Shown: one piece after another, positions 34,401 to 46,273 of the stretch
How positions within the stretch are numbered: position 1 is the first letter of the stretch
How the letters are laid out: each line of letters opens with the position of its first letter
Source: Bryum argenteum
Taxonomy: Eukaryota; Streptophyta; Bryopsida; Bryales; Bryaceae
DNA length: 64,000 nt
Assembly: GCA_037043015.1 (NCBI GenBank)
Contig: CM073322.1
Span: forward strand, 12,473,601 to 12,537,600
Direction: 5' to 3'
Notes under the pieces: model-generated
The model's input: only the letters and a program-made list of their open reading frames with translations
Databases searched by the model: none
Told to the model about the DNA's origin: nothing
Made by a program: the position numbers and the translations under genes

Positions 34401-36387
34401 GGTGGCGATTCTCCTTCACCAAACTCGAGGAAGAAGGGAAAGGCCGAGAAGGTTAGGACCCGTGCAGATGGGCCTTCCGAATCTTTGGAGGTGACTGGGA
34501 GTGGCTCAAAGAAGTCGAAGAAGAAGGTGGGGGCAGCAGCAGATGACACCAACGTCGAAGAGGATGATAACATGACGCTCGATGGTTTTGCTCAAAACCT
34601 TCCTGCCAAGGTAAAGCGAACCTTGAAGAAATAGATCAAAGTTTGCTTGACATGTGGGAATGGGGAAGTCTGTGTATGCAGACATGTTTCTTAGAAGCAG
34701 GTGGGTTAGGTGTGTTGCATATAGGTGTGTTGATGCACTGCATTAGGAAGTGCATAATGGGATGAGGTCTCATGTATTTTGATGGTTGGGTATTTGCATC
34801 CAGCATTTTATGATATTTTGAGTTGGTTCACATCCCCATGGATAGCCTCGTTACTAATGTAGCATCATGATGCACCGATCATTAGTCATTGGGTGCATTT
34901 CTCAAGTGAGGTACACAATCTAGAACTTTTCTCTTTGTGTTCCCAAATAGATTATACTTTGGGTTGCCTTGTCTTTCTTTTACCGGTTGCAAGATTTGCC
35001 ATGCAGGTTGTGGCTCAACGGATTTCATCTTATGATATTTCTTTGGGTGTCGAGAATATTCCTGTCCTTGTAACGAGCAGAGAAGGCACTGACGAATTTC
35101 CCAAACCTTTCACATACATCCGGAACAACAAATTTCACAATTCAGTATCAACTTTGAACCCAACTGTAGTGAAGGGTGTGTTTTGCAGTAAATGTGATTC
35201 AGATTGTGGTGTTGGAGAGTGCTCCTGCAGTGCCTATAGCGGTGGTGGATTAGCTCCTTACACTAACGAAGGCCTACTTCATCCTCATTACATCGATATG
35301 GTACAATCACTTAACCTTTTAAAATTCGATGAGTATTTTTTTTCGATGCATTCATTTGCTTGTATCAAATGTTTGATTGGGTTACTAATATACTTGGAAG
35401 TTATTGCTGAATTTAGGCTGCACGGGAAGTAGCAGCAGAAGACGAAGATCTGTTTGAGTATTGCGACAAATTGAATTGTAACAGATCCGAGTATGGAGAA
35501 TGTAACGGGCATGTGACGTTGACTTTTTTGAAGGAGTGTGGAAATTCTTGCTCCTGCCCAAGACGTCGTTGTACAAATCGTGTAGTGCAGCAATCAATAA
35601 CTAAAAAACTCAATGTATAATATCTCACCTCTCTGCTTTTGCATGCTCCTTTTCTTACCACCAGTTTAGGATTGCATGTACCGAGAATCCCGTATGTGTG
35701 GCCGATTGTAGGTTTATTGGACCGGCCCAGAAAAGGAATGGGGCATCAAGTCCCTCGAAAATTTGATGGCAGGCACATTCGTATTCGAATACGTTGGGGA
35801 AATCGTCACGAATCAGGAATTATCAACCCGGAAAGGAAAGGGGAAGTATGCAATGAACTTGGATTCTGATTGGAGAGCGGAAAATGAATTAAATGATGAT
35901 GAGGCTCTGTGTATAGACGCGTCAACATTCGGTAATATCGCAAGGTTCTTGAATCACAGGTGAGTATCCTAGTCAATCACGGTTTTGTTTACGAACATGC
36001 TGCTGGTGATGCTCTAAAATTCTCAAAGTTCTCATTGCATAGGCGTTTATTTGCAGGTGCTTTGATGCGAACTTGGTGGCCTTGCCTGTTTTACACGATA
36101 ACATCAGAATAGGCTATTACCACGTGAGGCTTTGTGATTGTGGAATGAGCCTAGCATATCATTGTGTACTTATTGTATTTTTTTTTTTCCAAATCTTTGG
36201 TTGAGGTTTCAGCCACGTTTAACTTAATGCGGATTGCTCACAGGTTGCATTTTTTACGAACCGCGAAGTACTTGAAGGGGAGGAGCTCACATGGGACTAT
36301 GGGATAGACTTTGAAGATGATGATCATCCCGTTGCTTCATTCCCATGTGTGTGTGGCAGTATTTTCTGCAGGTCCAAGTTACGGTAA
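31499..36387 (+). CDS. Probable fusion: coiled-coil/RING-like N terminus plus SUVR-type histone lysine methyltransferase
   Basis: Nine exons keep frame throughout: 31499-32479, 32571-33036, 33675-33988, 34071-34610, 35007-35300, 35417-35614, 35712-35959, 36057-36123, 36244-36387 (3252 nt, 1083 aa). N-terminal part: an unrecognised globular region (about 45-200), a charged helical segment (about 230-350), a RING-like cysteine/histidine cluster (Cys390, Cys393, Cys405, Cys407, His409, His412, Cys415, Cys426, Cys431) and a low-complexity acidic/basic stretch. C-terminal part (from 768): pre-SET with 'DISLGVENIPV' and CxxC clusters, SET with 'FVFEYVGEIVT', 'RFLNHRCFDANLV', 'WDYGIDF', and post-SET CVCGSIFC, closely matching SUVR4/SUVR1. 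The likely role is H3K9-type methylation in silencing. The join depends on intron 34611-35006 (AAG|GTAAAG ... ATGCAG|G, phase 0). If it is not spliced, translation stops at 34634 (774 aa), and the SET part would be a separate transcript, perhaps starting at the ATG at 35001. The WIYLD domain usual in SUVRs is absent. Confidence 0.82.
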
Positions 36388-37539
36388 ATTGTCCTTACTC
36401 AGTGGGCATTGTTCAGCTTTCGTAAATCGGAGCCCATTTGATCAGTTTACGAACACTGAACGGTGGACATTTCTTACAGTTCAATAGACACTGTATTTTT
36501 ATTATGATAGTAGGATTAGAATTTGATGTGCATAGTTTTATTTCTAGTTTTTGTACAGTTAATTAAGGTTGTGAGAATAAAACTTGTTGTGAGAAGGGGA
36601 AGGCGGATGGAGATATGGCTTAAGAGGAAGGCGAAGTGCAATGGGGCTATCTGTGGAGATGTTATGGCATTGAGATGCTCGGTGGTTTTTGACTCTGTAA
36701 AGTTCTGGGGCTGGGGACGTTGCTTCATGCATCCTCAGATTTATATGAATAAATACTTTCGTTTACACATTCTTTTCATTCATGATTGTCGAAGGCGTGT
36801 ACAATTGTTGGTGTATGTTGGTGGTTTAGAATTTTGGGCCACCCGATTGTTAATGATGGGAAAGTATGTTAAGGCCATTTGTTTTCTTATCAAGTTACTA
36901 TGGAAGGCCCTATGACTTCAAAAGCATATTGCGCAGATTAGGCATTAGGAAACTGCTGTCATATGAAAATGCTCAGAATCGGGCAAGTATTACAAAGTAT
37001 TACAAAAGTGTGCAAATTCAGAATCGTGCAAGTATTACATAGTTCCAGATTCAGGGTTTCCCTTTTATGAATTTCAATGTCAAGGGGGAATCAAATCAGT
37101 TGTACAATGGTAATATCATCTTACACTACCATATGCCTACTTTTGTACTACCTTACACAAACCCCCATATACTGCTGGATCCTACCATTTTACCTCATTG
37201 TACATTGACAGTGTAACTAGAAAGAACTAACTTTCACTGAAATCCGGATACGTCCAATTCAATAAAGGATACTAAGAAGTCCAAGATAAAACTTTTGCCT
37301 TATGTAATACTTCACCTATTCGTAACATAAAAGGAGAACAAGGACCACAAGAATCGAATGAGCCATTAATGAATGAGCCAATAATTAACACCTGCCTTAT
37401 CTCCTAAATAAATGCAAATCAAGCTATTTCATGCATATGACTCCAACAAGTCTTCCAATGACGAGTGCTCCTCACATCTGGAAAGCAAGTCAAAGGCTGC
37501 CCTTGAAAAGAAGTTGAAAAACTTCAGCATAAATTTTAA
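36388..37539. other. Intergenic/3' regions between two convergent genes
   Basis: Holds the 3' ends of the methyltransferase fusion and of the minus-strand transposase-derived gene. A small direct repeat ('agaatcgggcaagtattaca' and 'agaatcgtgcaagtattaca') lies at about 36974-37040. No gene. Confidence 0.5.
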
Positions 37540-40500
37540 TTACAAAGCCTCTAGGCTGGTCGTTATCACATCTATTGTTTCTAAGTCCAATTGGTACACA
37601 GGCTCATCCCCCTTTACCCTATGAGCAGCTGGGACCATCAGAAATTTACAAGCTAGAACCAATGTGGCATTTATGTAAGCAATTCGAGAATTCCTTAAGT
37701 AGACATAGGAATTTCTAGAATTTCCCCACTTTTGGTAATACGTCCCGGCAATTACATACTCCCCTACATCAAACTCCCCACCCCAAGCACATTTAAATTT
37801 CTCTCTTACCATCTGTTTCTTCTTTTGACACTGAAGGATGTAGAAGTCCACCTTTTCTGTATTGCCTTCAAGCGCTGGCACAGCAAAATTGTCCCCTACT
37901 TCAACCAAATCTCCAAGAGTTTCCTCGGTGGCATAGTCCCAAGGCTCCTCATCTCCATCTTGAAGCTGCCCAGAAGTCATTTGCTCTCTTACGAAATGCA
38001 CATCTGATGGCACAAGCTTCAAGATTCTCCAGGGCTGGACATGGCCAATCTTCTCACAAGCTCCCCACTCACTCTCCATGCAAGGAGAACAGAAACACGA
38101 CAAATTTCTTACCATAAGCAAGGTTGGATCAGAACTGGACACTCCCTGGATGGAGTGCAGTTTTCTTGAACCTCCAATGGTGTCACAACCATGCAAATGC
38201 CCACGATCCACCTCATCAGGCCTAACAAGGTGGAAGTATCTATAAGATACTGTTTTGTGTGCTCCATTCTCCACCATGCCCTCCATAGTCTCTTGCAAAA
38301 AATCAACCGCATCCTCAGCATCTTGTAGCTTTCGCCAGGGGTTGTGCAATTGCTCCGTTCGCAAAGCTCTCTTCACCACAAAGACCGCTCCGTCCCACTC
38401 CCCTTTCCCGTGCCCTGTTCCAAAAAAGTTCCAAGACATAACACACCCGCCCGTTAGTCCTGGATATCTGCTAACAAAGTACATGGGCCTTGCACCTTTG
38501 AATTGCCCTGCACAACCATCACTCCAAACCCAATGACGTGATGGATTAACACCTTGCACTTGCAACCACTTCCAATGTTGCAAGAAACAATGCTGAACGA
38601 ACAACGTGTCATGAGTTTTGTCATCTGACACATAGAAATGGCTTTCCTTCACAATGTTATTAGTGAGGGGGTCTACTCTGTATGTTATGTGAACAAGGAT
38701 AGTTATCTGGGAGGAATGCCAATGCATAGACTGAATCTCATTTTGGATTTCAAATGAGTAATTCTCCGCAAAATCTACGTGGGAGAGGATAACATCAGCA
38801 GGTAACTCCCTCATACTAACTCTACATTCTACATCTTGCCACCTAGCAACAAAATTGTGAGTAACAAACTCCTGCAACTTTGGCTTCAAATACAGAAGAA
38901 ATTCAGCAGAAGAAGTTTCCATGAAAACTTCCTGGATTCGTTTTCTAGGTTGACCATCATCGTTTACTCCCACGACTTGATAGCTGAAGCACCTCCACTT
39001 TAGTTTGAATGGTGGATCATCCACCTCTAATGGACACAAGGGAAGAGAAGAAACACCACAATCTGAACATGAACCCATTAAACAGTCAAGCTTATGAAAC
39101 TCCTCAGATTCCCCTTTTGGACATACAATTTGCTCCCAAAATTTCGTAACACCATCACATTTGCTCAAATGAGCACAACATGAATCCCCATCTGAATAGT
39201 TGCAAACAAGACAGGAACAAGTACAATGAATATAAGTGTGTACTCCCTTCATTGCATCCCTCAGTGTATTGACTGCCTCCCGAAGCATGTCTATCTCAAC
39301 ATGATACTTGCAGCAACAGACATTTCTGTCTTTGCACTTCTTCACAAAGAAAGGCTTCAGGCACTCAAATGCACGCAGGGAAATGTTTGTTTCTGGTTGG
39401 GATTGAACGAAACGATCAAAGAATGAAGCCTGCACAATTCATTTCAGACGATGGCACACTTAATTAGTAGTATCACATACTTCAGTTGGTATATGTGTAA
39501 AGTAAATAGGTTAATGTGGGAGTAAATCCAGTACATCAATGTAGAGTAATGACTAATGAATACTACATATTCCACTCCATTTTCACACTAAAAATACCTA
39601 AGAATATATCAAGGACTAAACTGGACTATCATAATACACCAATGGTACACCTGATCATTACCTAAAAGTAGAGTCAGGACTACACATTAAATACAAATTC
39701 GACACAATCTATACACATCTCCTCCTGAAGTATATTGAAGAGCAGCCTATTCGTACTATTAGTTAACAAATCATAATACACGGACTTCAACATACTCCAA
39801 TTGCATTATTTCAGAGACTGCAATTCAGACTTCCAACATGCAATAATCTCTGGAATATGATGTACTACGTAGTGACAACCTCTTAATTCTAGTGCAATCT
39901 AAATACAACAACTTCTCATTTGTAAACCTAGAAATGATATATCTGATGCCGTTACGCATCACCCCAAGGTAAATGCAAATAACGCAATCACAATTGCAAC
40001 AAAATTCAATAAACTTCAAATTCAATAAACTTCTATGCTAATTCAATTAACTAGTTAAAGGGGGACCTAACATAATAAATCAACATGAGGAGTCAAATCT
40101 ACAGCTGCCATGTGTTACGAGGACAGTAACCAAGACTCATCTTCTGATATAACCGTTGCCGTCAGTTCAGCATTTCCAGGATCACCATTTGCAATACGTG
40201 GTTATTATGGACTTTTTTTACACTCTTCATGTTGCATATACTCGAGGCAATGACTTTATAGACTAAGGTATATGTCAGTGCTACAAATGCATACTGTGCG
40301 GTAGAATTCGTAGTACATGGACTTTAGACAAGGGATCTTAGACACTAACAAGGTATCTAATGTATTCATTACACACCACTTGTACAGAAGTAGTACGACA
40401 ACATCTATGTGAAATATGTTGTAGTACTATGCATGCATACTATAAGTTACAAATTCAGAATACAGATACTTCAATCTAGAATGTAAGACACTACTAAAGT

Positions 40501-41629
40501 ATCTTATGCAGAGTAATAAGCCTTTAACAGTATGTTAAAAGTACTACCACTACTATGAAATGTCTTACATGGTTATTAACACCACAAAAGCTACACTGCA
40601 AAGGATATTTTGTATACTACAGGGTGTGACAACGTAGATTAGCATTACCATGTATACATGAAAGAGGCCTAGCATTATATAGGCCTCCTAAAATTCAGGT
40701 ACAACAATACTATCCAAACATCAAGCTATCAACAACGTCAATGACATGTTAAGAGTGATTAAACCCTAATGCAAGAGTTGACAACAAACAACTTTGCAGA
40801 ATGTTCATGAAGTCCAAAGCAAATTCAATAAACGTGAGGAAGGAATAGTGAAATTCCTTACCTGACTCTCCAGTAGAAGGTGCGTAGCGTGTTGCTCATA
40901 TACTTTTGGCCCCAACCTCCTTCTAGTAACATCCTTCTTGTTGGAATTCACACGCGTTTCTGAAGTCCACCAAGCAATCACAAGCTCTTTAGTTCCACTC
41001 GGAACACCTTCCCTTCTTCTCCTCTCAGGCAGCTTAAAAATGGATGATCCATTAGAATCAAGAGTCCGACGTCGATGTATCGCAGACGTGATATTTCTGG
41101 CTCTTGTGCCCAACACCCTCGACAGGGCACGAACTCCAGCCGTATCAGATCTCACAGCCGCTTCTAGCAAGGTTTTCTTTCTAACCAACTTCTCTTTCGA
41201 GGATGGATTCTTCAACAATTCCAACTCTTTCCTGTAAGACTGGACAAACGCATGAGTAGCTTTGGCTTCTAAGTAATATTCCGGCAAGTGTAAAGCAATT
41301 GCAGTACTGTTCAAAACAGAATCTAAGACAGCCTTTCGAAACTCTGGACCAAAAGACTCGTTATCCAAGCTATCAACAATCAGAGAACGAATCGTGCTTG
41401 ACACTCGCAAAACTTCCCGCCGACATGGAATTTCCGATTCAGCACACTCTCTCACTAACTGTTCTGATCTTCCTTGCAGAAGCCTCTTCTTTGCCCTGCA
41501 TTGTCGTTGGCGTTCTGCTGCTTTTTCTCTTGCAGCCACGATAGAATCCTCGGCTTCCTGTCTCTCTCTCTGAGCAGGTCCAGGTCTCTTTACACCCCGG
41601 CGACGATCTTCAGCTCTTGCGTTGCCCAT
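37540..41629 (-). CDS. DDE-transposase-derived protein, intact, two exons
   Basis: Exon 1 41629-40862 and exon 2 39429-37540, joined across a 1432-bp GT-AG intron in phase 0 (2658 nt, 885 aa). The start is the ATG of MGNARAEDRRR; the frame upstream opens only from a TTG. Exon 1 begins with a basic helical region and ends 'YEQHATHLLLESQ'. Exon 2 has a cysteine-rich block (residues 279-403, with CCCKYH at 294-299 and many CxC/CxxC pairs), then the catalytic-like core: 'HVDFAENY' (Asp475), 'WSDGCAGQFK' (Asp560) and 'GTGHGKGEWDG' (Asp602 or Glu600). These motifs characterise a widespread but poorly named DDE-type transposase family also found in animals. No frame damage is visible over 885 codons. 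No terminal inverted repeats were found around the gene, so domestication or an element with unrecognised ends are both possible. Converges on the methyltransferase gene. Confidence 0.8.
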
Positions 41630-41639
41630 CTTCAAAGAA

Positions 41640-42900
41640 ACACGTTCACGACTTCACGCATGCACAAAAAAACGCGCGCATGCACAAAATAAAGCGCGCA
41701 TGCACAAAAAACGCAACGTCCTGAGCCTCATTCAAGCATGAAACGAGAGAGACAAGCAGGCTACTCTCCAGCGACGTTGCATCAGCCGCCGAGGTTCTGT
41801 ATCCTCATAACTAATTATGCTCAGAATGACGGTATGTCAGGTTCGCAGGTTCGCTACATTCAATATCAGATCCGGGTATAGACGCCAAAAGTGCACGAAT
41901 GAATGGGCTGTCAGCCCTGACTTCCGATCTTCCAAGCCACGTGGCGCTAAAACATTGGCGCACTGACCTCAGCGAGTATCTTGAAGTACTGCAGTAGTAC
42001 AACTGGTACATGTCCCTTCCAATTCCTGAGATTAGTAAACTTTGTGAAATCTCGCACAAAACAACTTCTACAGGGAGCTGTTTTGAGAGGCCCACTCGAA
42101 ATGCTATCTTTTCTATACAACCAAATTCGAAAATCTAAAAAAAAAAACAAATTTCCCTATGTTTGAGCCACTTTGAAAAAAAAACCCTAATTTCCTCATA
42201 ACCGTTGATTAGATTGCAATATTGTACGAATTCTCTTACACAATGTGCTTCCTAAACATATATTACACTTATTACGAAGAGGAAATTAAAAACTAATAAC
42301 AAAAACCAACAAAATGAAGTCTATTTACAAAAAAATTATACTATGGCAGTCACAACCTTGGTGTATAAATATACTCACTACGGCCAAACCATGAGGAGAC
42401 TATTAATAGGCTTTATCTTACTAGTTGCACATCTATATATACAACCATATTTTTGTATAATATCCCTCAAAAACATAGAACTTTAAACTCTACAACATAT
42501 TGAATGCTTGAAACTTCAGAAACTGCACTTTGTGACAACCTTTTTGTACACCCTTAGTGTGCTTCTACCCAGAAACTAGACCTCTTTTTTTCAGTTGGGA
42601 CTTATTGACTAGGGGAAGGAAGGGTGGCGCAAGTTAGAGTCAGAAGGAATGTGATAATGAGCCTAGAAAGAGTAATTTGAGCAATTCAAGGAAAACTGGT
42701 GCATTAATGGAGTCCTAGCTACTTGGAAGGGGGGTTATCCCTTATGGCACTCTATGGTGCCGTGAGTAGGTGAGTTGTGGTTATACTTCTTTGTTAATCT
42801 TATACTTTGTTTCCTCCTTTAAAGACCGGACAAAGGAGGACATGGCGGAGGAAGCTCATTTTTTTAGTAAAGGTCTCCCTTTCTTTGTGTCAAAAAAGAA
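41640..42900. other. Upstream region of the transposase-derived gene, then AT-rich DNA
   Basis: 41640-41810 has three tandem 'gcatgcacaaaa' motifs (41659-41712) just upstream of the start, in the probable promoter. From about 42100 the sequence is AT-rich with no gene. Confidence 0.45.
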
Positions 42901-42937
42901 AATAGAATAATGCTCCGCCTAATGCTTTACACTGTCG

Positions 42938-43910
42938 ACCATGAAAATTGACCACAACCTTCTAAAACTTGTGATTGGAGAGTAAAGTGCTCTTGGTCCC
43001 ATTTGACTTTACACTACCTTGGAAAAAGGAGAATTACCACTAACTTTGAGGTCCCCAAAGTATACTAAATGCTATTTCCATAGTGGATAATGTTGCCATG
43101 GTCTCCTTGATTACAGTTGAGGGTCCTTTTATACTATGGACCAAGAGCCATGACCAAGAAAATTAAAATCATTTTCATGGTCATGGCTCTTGGTCAAGAG
43201 CGGTGATCATGATAAATCAAAATTAGATTTTTGAGTGGCATGGTCACTCTTGTAGTGTAAAGTGAATTTGGACCGGGAGAAGTTTAAGCTCAATTTTCTA
43301 AAATAAATCCTCATCATTCTCTCTCTCACCCTCACCTTTTTCCTCCTACCTTTTTTAATAATTAAACACCACCAAGCAATGATTTTGAGCCTCATGGTCT
43401 CTCCTTGATTGTATTTGAGTCGAGGTATTTGCTTGTGGACCATGAAGATTGACCACGACCTTTTAAAACTTCTGATCCGAGAGTAAAGTGCTCTTGGTCC
43501 CATTTGACTTTACACTACCTTGAAAAAAAGGAGAATTACCACTAACTTTGAGGTCCCCAAAGTATACTAAATTTTCCATAGTGAACAATATTTTCATGGT
43601 CTCCTAGATCATAGTCGAGTCAAAGCAAATGCCTACACTCAACTACAATCAAAGAGACCATGAGGCTAAAAAATTATTGATAAGCTCGAGTTCAGTTATT
43701 CAAAAAGAATTTGAAAAAGAGGAGGGTAAAAGAGAGAATAACAAGGATCCATATCAGAAATTGAGCTTAAACTTCTCCTCGTCCAAATCCACTTTACACT
43801 ACAAGAGTAACCAAACCACTCAAAAAACCATTTCTGATTTATCATAGCCACAACTCTTGGCCAAGAGCCATGACCATGAAAATGATTTTCTTGGTCATGG
43901 CTCTTGGTCG
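42938..43910. mobile_element. Large foldback element with 300-bp inverted arms and terminal hairpins
   Basis: Arms at 43141 to about 43433 and about 43622-43907 are inverted copies; the small frames they contain even encode matching peptides ('KLSLNFSRSKFTLHYKS' versus 'KLSLNFSSSKSTLHYKS') on opposite strands. Each outer end is a hairpin with a 23-bp stem (43141-43193 and 43861-43907, CCAAGAGCCATGACCA...). The loop (43434-43622) is a direct repeat of 42938-43135. Transcription across it would give a long double-stranded RNA. Confidence 0.8.
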
Positions 43911-43919
43911 GACCCAGGT

Positions 43920-46273
43920 CTCGTACCAGGAAAGAATGAATATGCTATGTTCTCACTGTAAAGTCATACTTAGCTAAAGACAGTCAAAAAAACCAAGGTA
44001 AGTAATCTGCAGCCAGGCATGAGTGATCCACGATGGCACTCCATCGACCGACAATTTCTCTTGCTAATCGGGGTGCACGGCCATAATCAGGCTCTCACTG
44101 TTGCGAGATAGAAAAAGAGGTGATGATTATCGTCTGGCCGCTAAACATAGCAAGGGCGTTACAAGAAACCTGGAGCGGAGGCAACGGCTGGCAGGCAGCT
44201 GCACAGCCCCAAAAGGAACAGTCTGAACAAGGCATATTCCATGATCACCACCCGCTTTACTGTAATTTGCTTCAGTCTATTCTCTCTCACAGAAGGGCAT
44301 TTGTGATTTTACTACTCCTAGCGGTGATAGACAGCCGTGATCAAGGATGTTAAACATACCCTGTCATGATGAGCACCGGAGAGATACTGTAATGAGGGGT
44401 GGGGTGTGCCAGGAAACAGGGAAAATCCTTCTTTTCCCTCCACAGTAGATCACGCCCCCGCACTTGCCGTGACCTTGCAATTCGCACACGCGACCAGGAA
44501 AGCAATCACCGGCAGGCAAAGGTCCTGGCTACAGTAGTCCTGGCTACCTCTCAAGGTAGATTTGAGAGAACCTACTGGACTATTATAATGGGACAAAGGG
44601 AGTAGAATACTACCGTGGGTATGGACCCAGACCCCAAACGAGCCCCTGCAACGGAATAGTTGGGAGATGGATACAGTGGAGGAGGTATCGAGAACTAGTA
44701 AGGAACCCACTCCCAGAAAGTCTCTCTTGATGTTGTTTGCGCACTCTCGAAAGCTATCCATTACCTTGATCCCATCACAAAAATCACACATCAATCATAC
44801 CTGATGATTACTCATTTCTCTATGATTTCTATCAAGCTTGATAAATTGTTATATTCTACGAGAAAATACCATTTGAAGAGCTTGGTGGAGATACCATTGG
44901 AGCTAGTGGTTTGAGTAAAGGGAAGGAGTAAACCCCAAGTGGCACAAAGGACCCAAGTACCAGTGTCCATGCAGCAGTGCAAAGAATGGCGACATACTGA
45001 TTAGGAGGGCACACTAGCTTGAGGGTAGCGGGCTTTCAAAGCTACTACGAAAGACCTGTAAAATAAAATATCAAATATCAAATATTAAAATCTCATTTGG
45101 AGGGATGTGAATCCATAGAGAGCTTCGGTGGGTCCGATTTTTTTATATTGGAATGAGGCATACGACGCGGGCCTCCGTGGAGATGCTGTGAATACAGAGT
45201 GGGCCATGAGCCTCACAGAAAGCAGGGAAGCTCTGCTTCGTTTCAACTGGCCTCTGCAAGCGATTAGCACTTACAGGCCCTAGTAAACCTGATGAACTTG
45301 CTGCTAGACGGAATTGCCAGACTCCCGGACCAGCGCCTGCGCAAACGCCCACGCCCACTCAGCGACGGTATTATGATACACTAAAGTACAGTATTCAACT
45401 CAATTAACGTGTCAATGATCACTTACTCTCGCTCGCTTGCTGTTAGACGGAATTGCCAGGCCCACATCGGATCTAGCCTGACCGCAAATCAGAAAAAGCA
45501 GAGTCTGCTTATGTATGCATGGCTCACGAAAGAGAAGAAAACGAAAACAGCTCGCAGGTCCTAGTAAACTTGTTAATGGTCAATCGAGCTTGCTGGCTTA
45601 CTGCGAGACGGAATTGCAATGCCAGGGTCCAGGGCCGGCGGCAGCGCACCAGCGTTCAACGAAACACCCACATACACCCCAGTAATATAAAAACAGTAGA
45701 CGATTCCGGGTTTCCTGCCCGAGCCTCATCGACTTTATCTACTGTAACCCGGATCTGCAACCACCAGCATCTGCAGCTGCTCCTCTTGCAGATACGGCAT
45801 CTTTCTGGCAAGGCAACCTGCCTGCCTGCACAGATGAGTGTGTATTTCGACTATATACGGAGCTTTCCCATTGTCTTGCTAACAAAAGGATCGACGGTGA
45901 TGTCACGGTCTTGCGAACGATGGTTTTATTAGTCGATTTGGCTGTGAGCAGTGATGTCACCAATTGTGACAGAATTATTGATTGGAATGTGAAAGTAGTG
46001 CAAGTGATTTTGCTTGTGGTTGTTTTTGGAGGTAATTCATTCGTTCATGCATCTGGTCCGAGTGAATGCTTAGAAGGTTCTCACATGCAGCTAAACGGTT
46101 CATGAGTGCAAATGTTTCCCAACTTGAGTTGGCAGATGTAATATTCTTATCAATGGGGAGATTTTCACTTGTAACACTTAAAGTGATTGATACTGTTACG
46201 CTATTTTGAGTAGGGTTTGTTAGTTTGAAAAAGAACATTATATAGACTGAGCAAAATATAATATATATAACTC
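43920..46273. other. Repeat-bearing intergenic DNA without a supported gene
   Basis: Contains a truncated Stowaway-like end (about 44545-44607, 'gagagaacctactggactat' to 'gacaaagggagta') and three degenerate copies of a module around 'ttagacggaattgccag' (near 45303, 45443, 45607), spaced 140-165 bp. Several frames exist but none has domain or splice support. Confidence 0.5.

Noticed and set aside
34635-35006. Separate N-terminal exons for a stand-alone SUVR gene
   Set aside because: No coding-like sequence or WIYLD domain precedes 35007 within this stretch; the in-phase splice from 34610 explains the data better, though a short form starting at the ATG at 35001 is not excluded.
45519-45932. 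137-codon frame
   Set aside because: Lies across a degenerate tandem repeat ('gacggaattgc'), no domain, no splice context.
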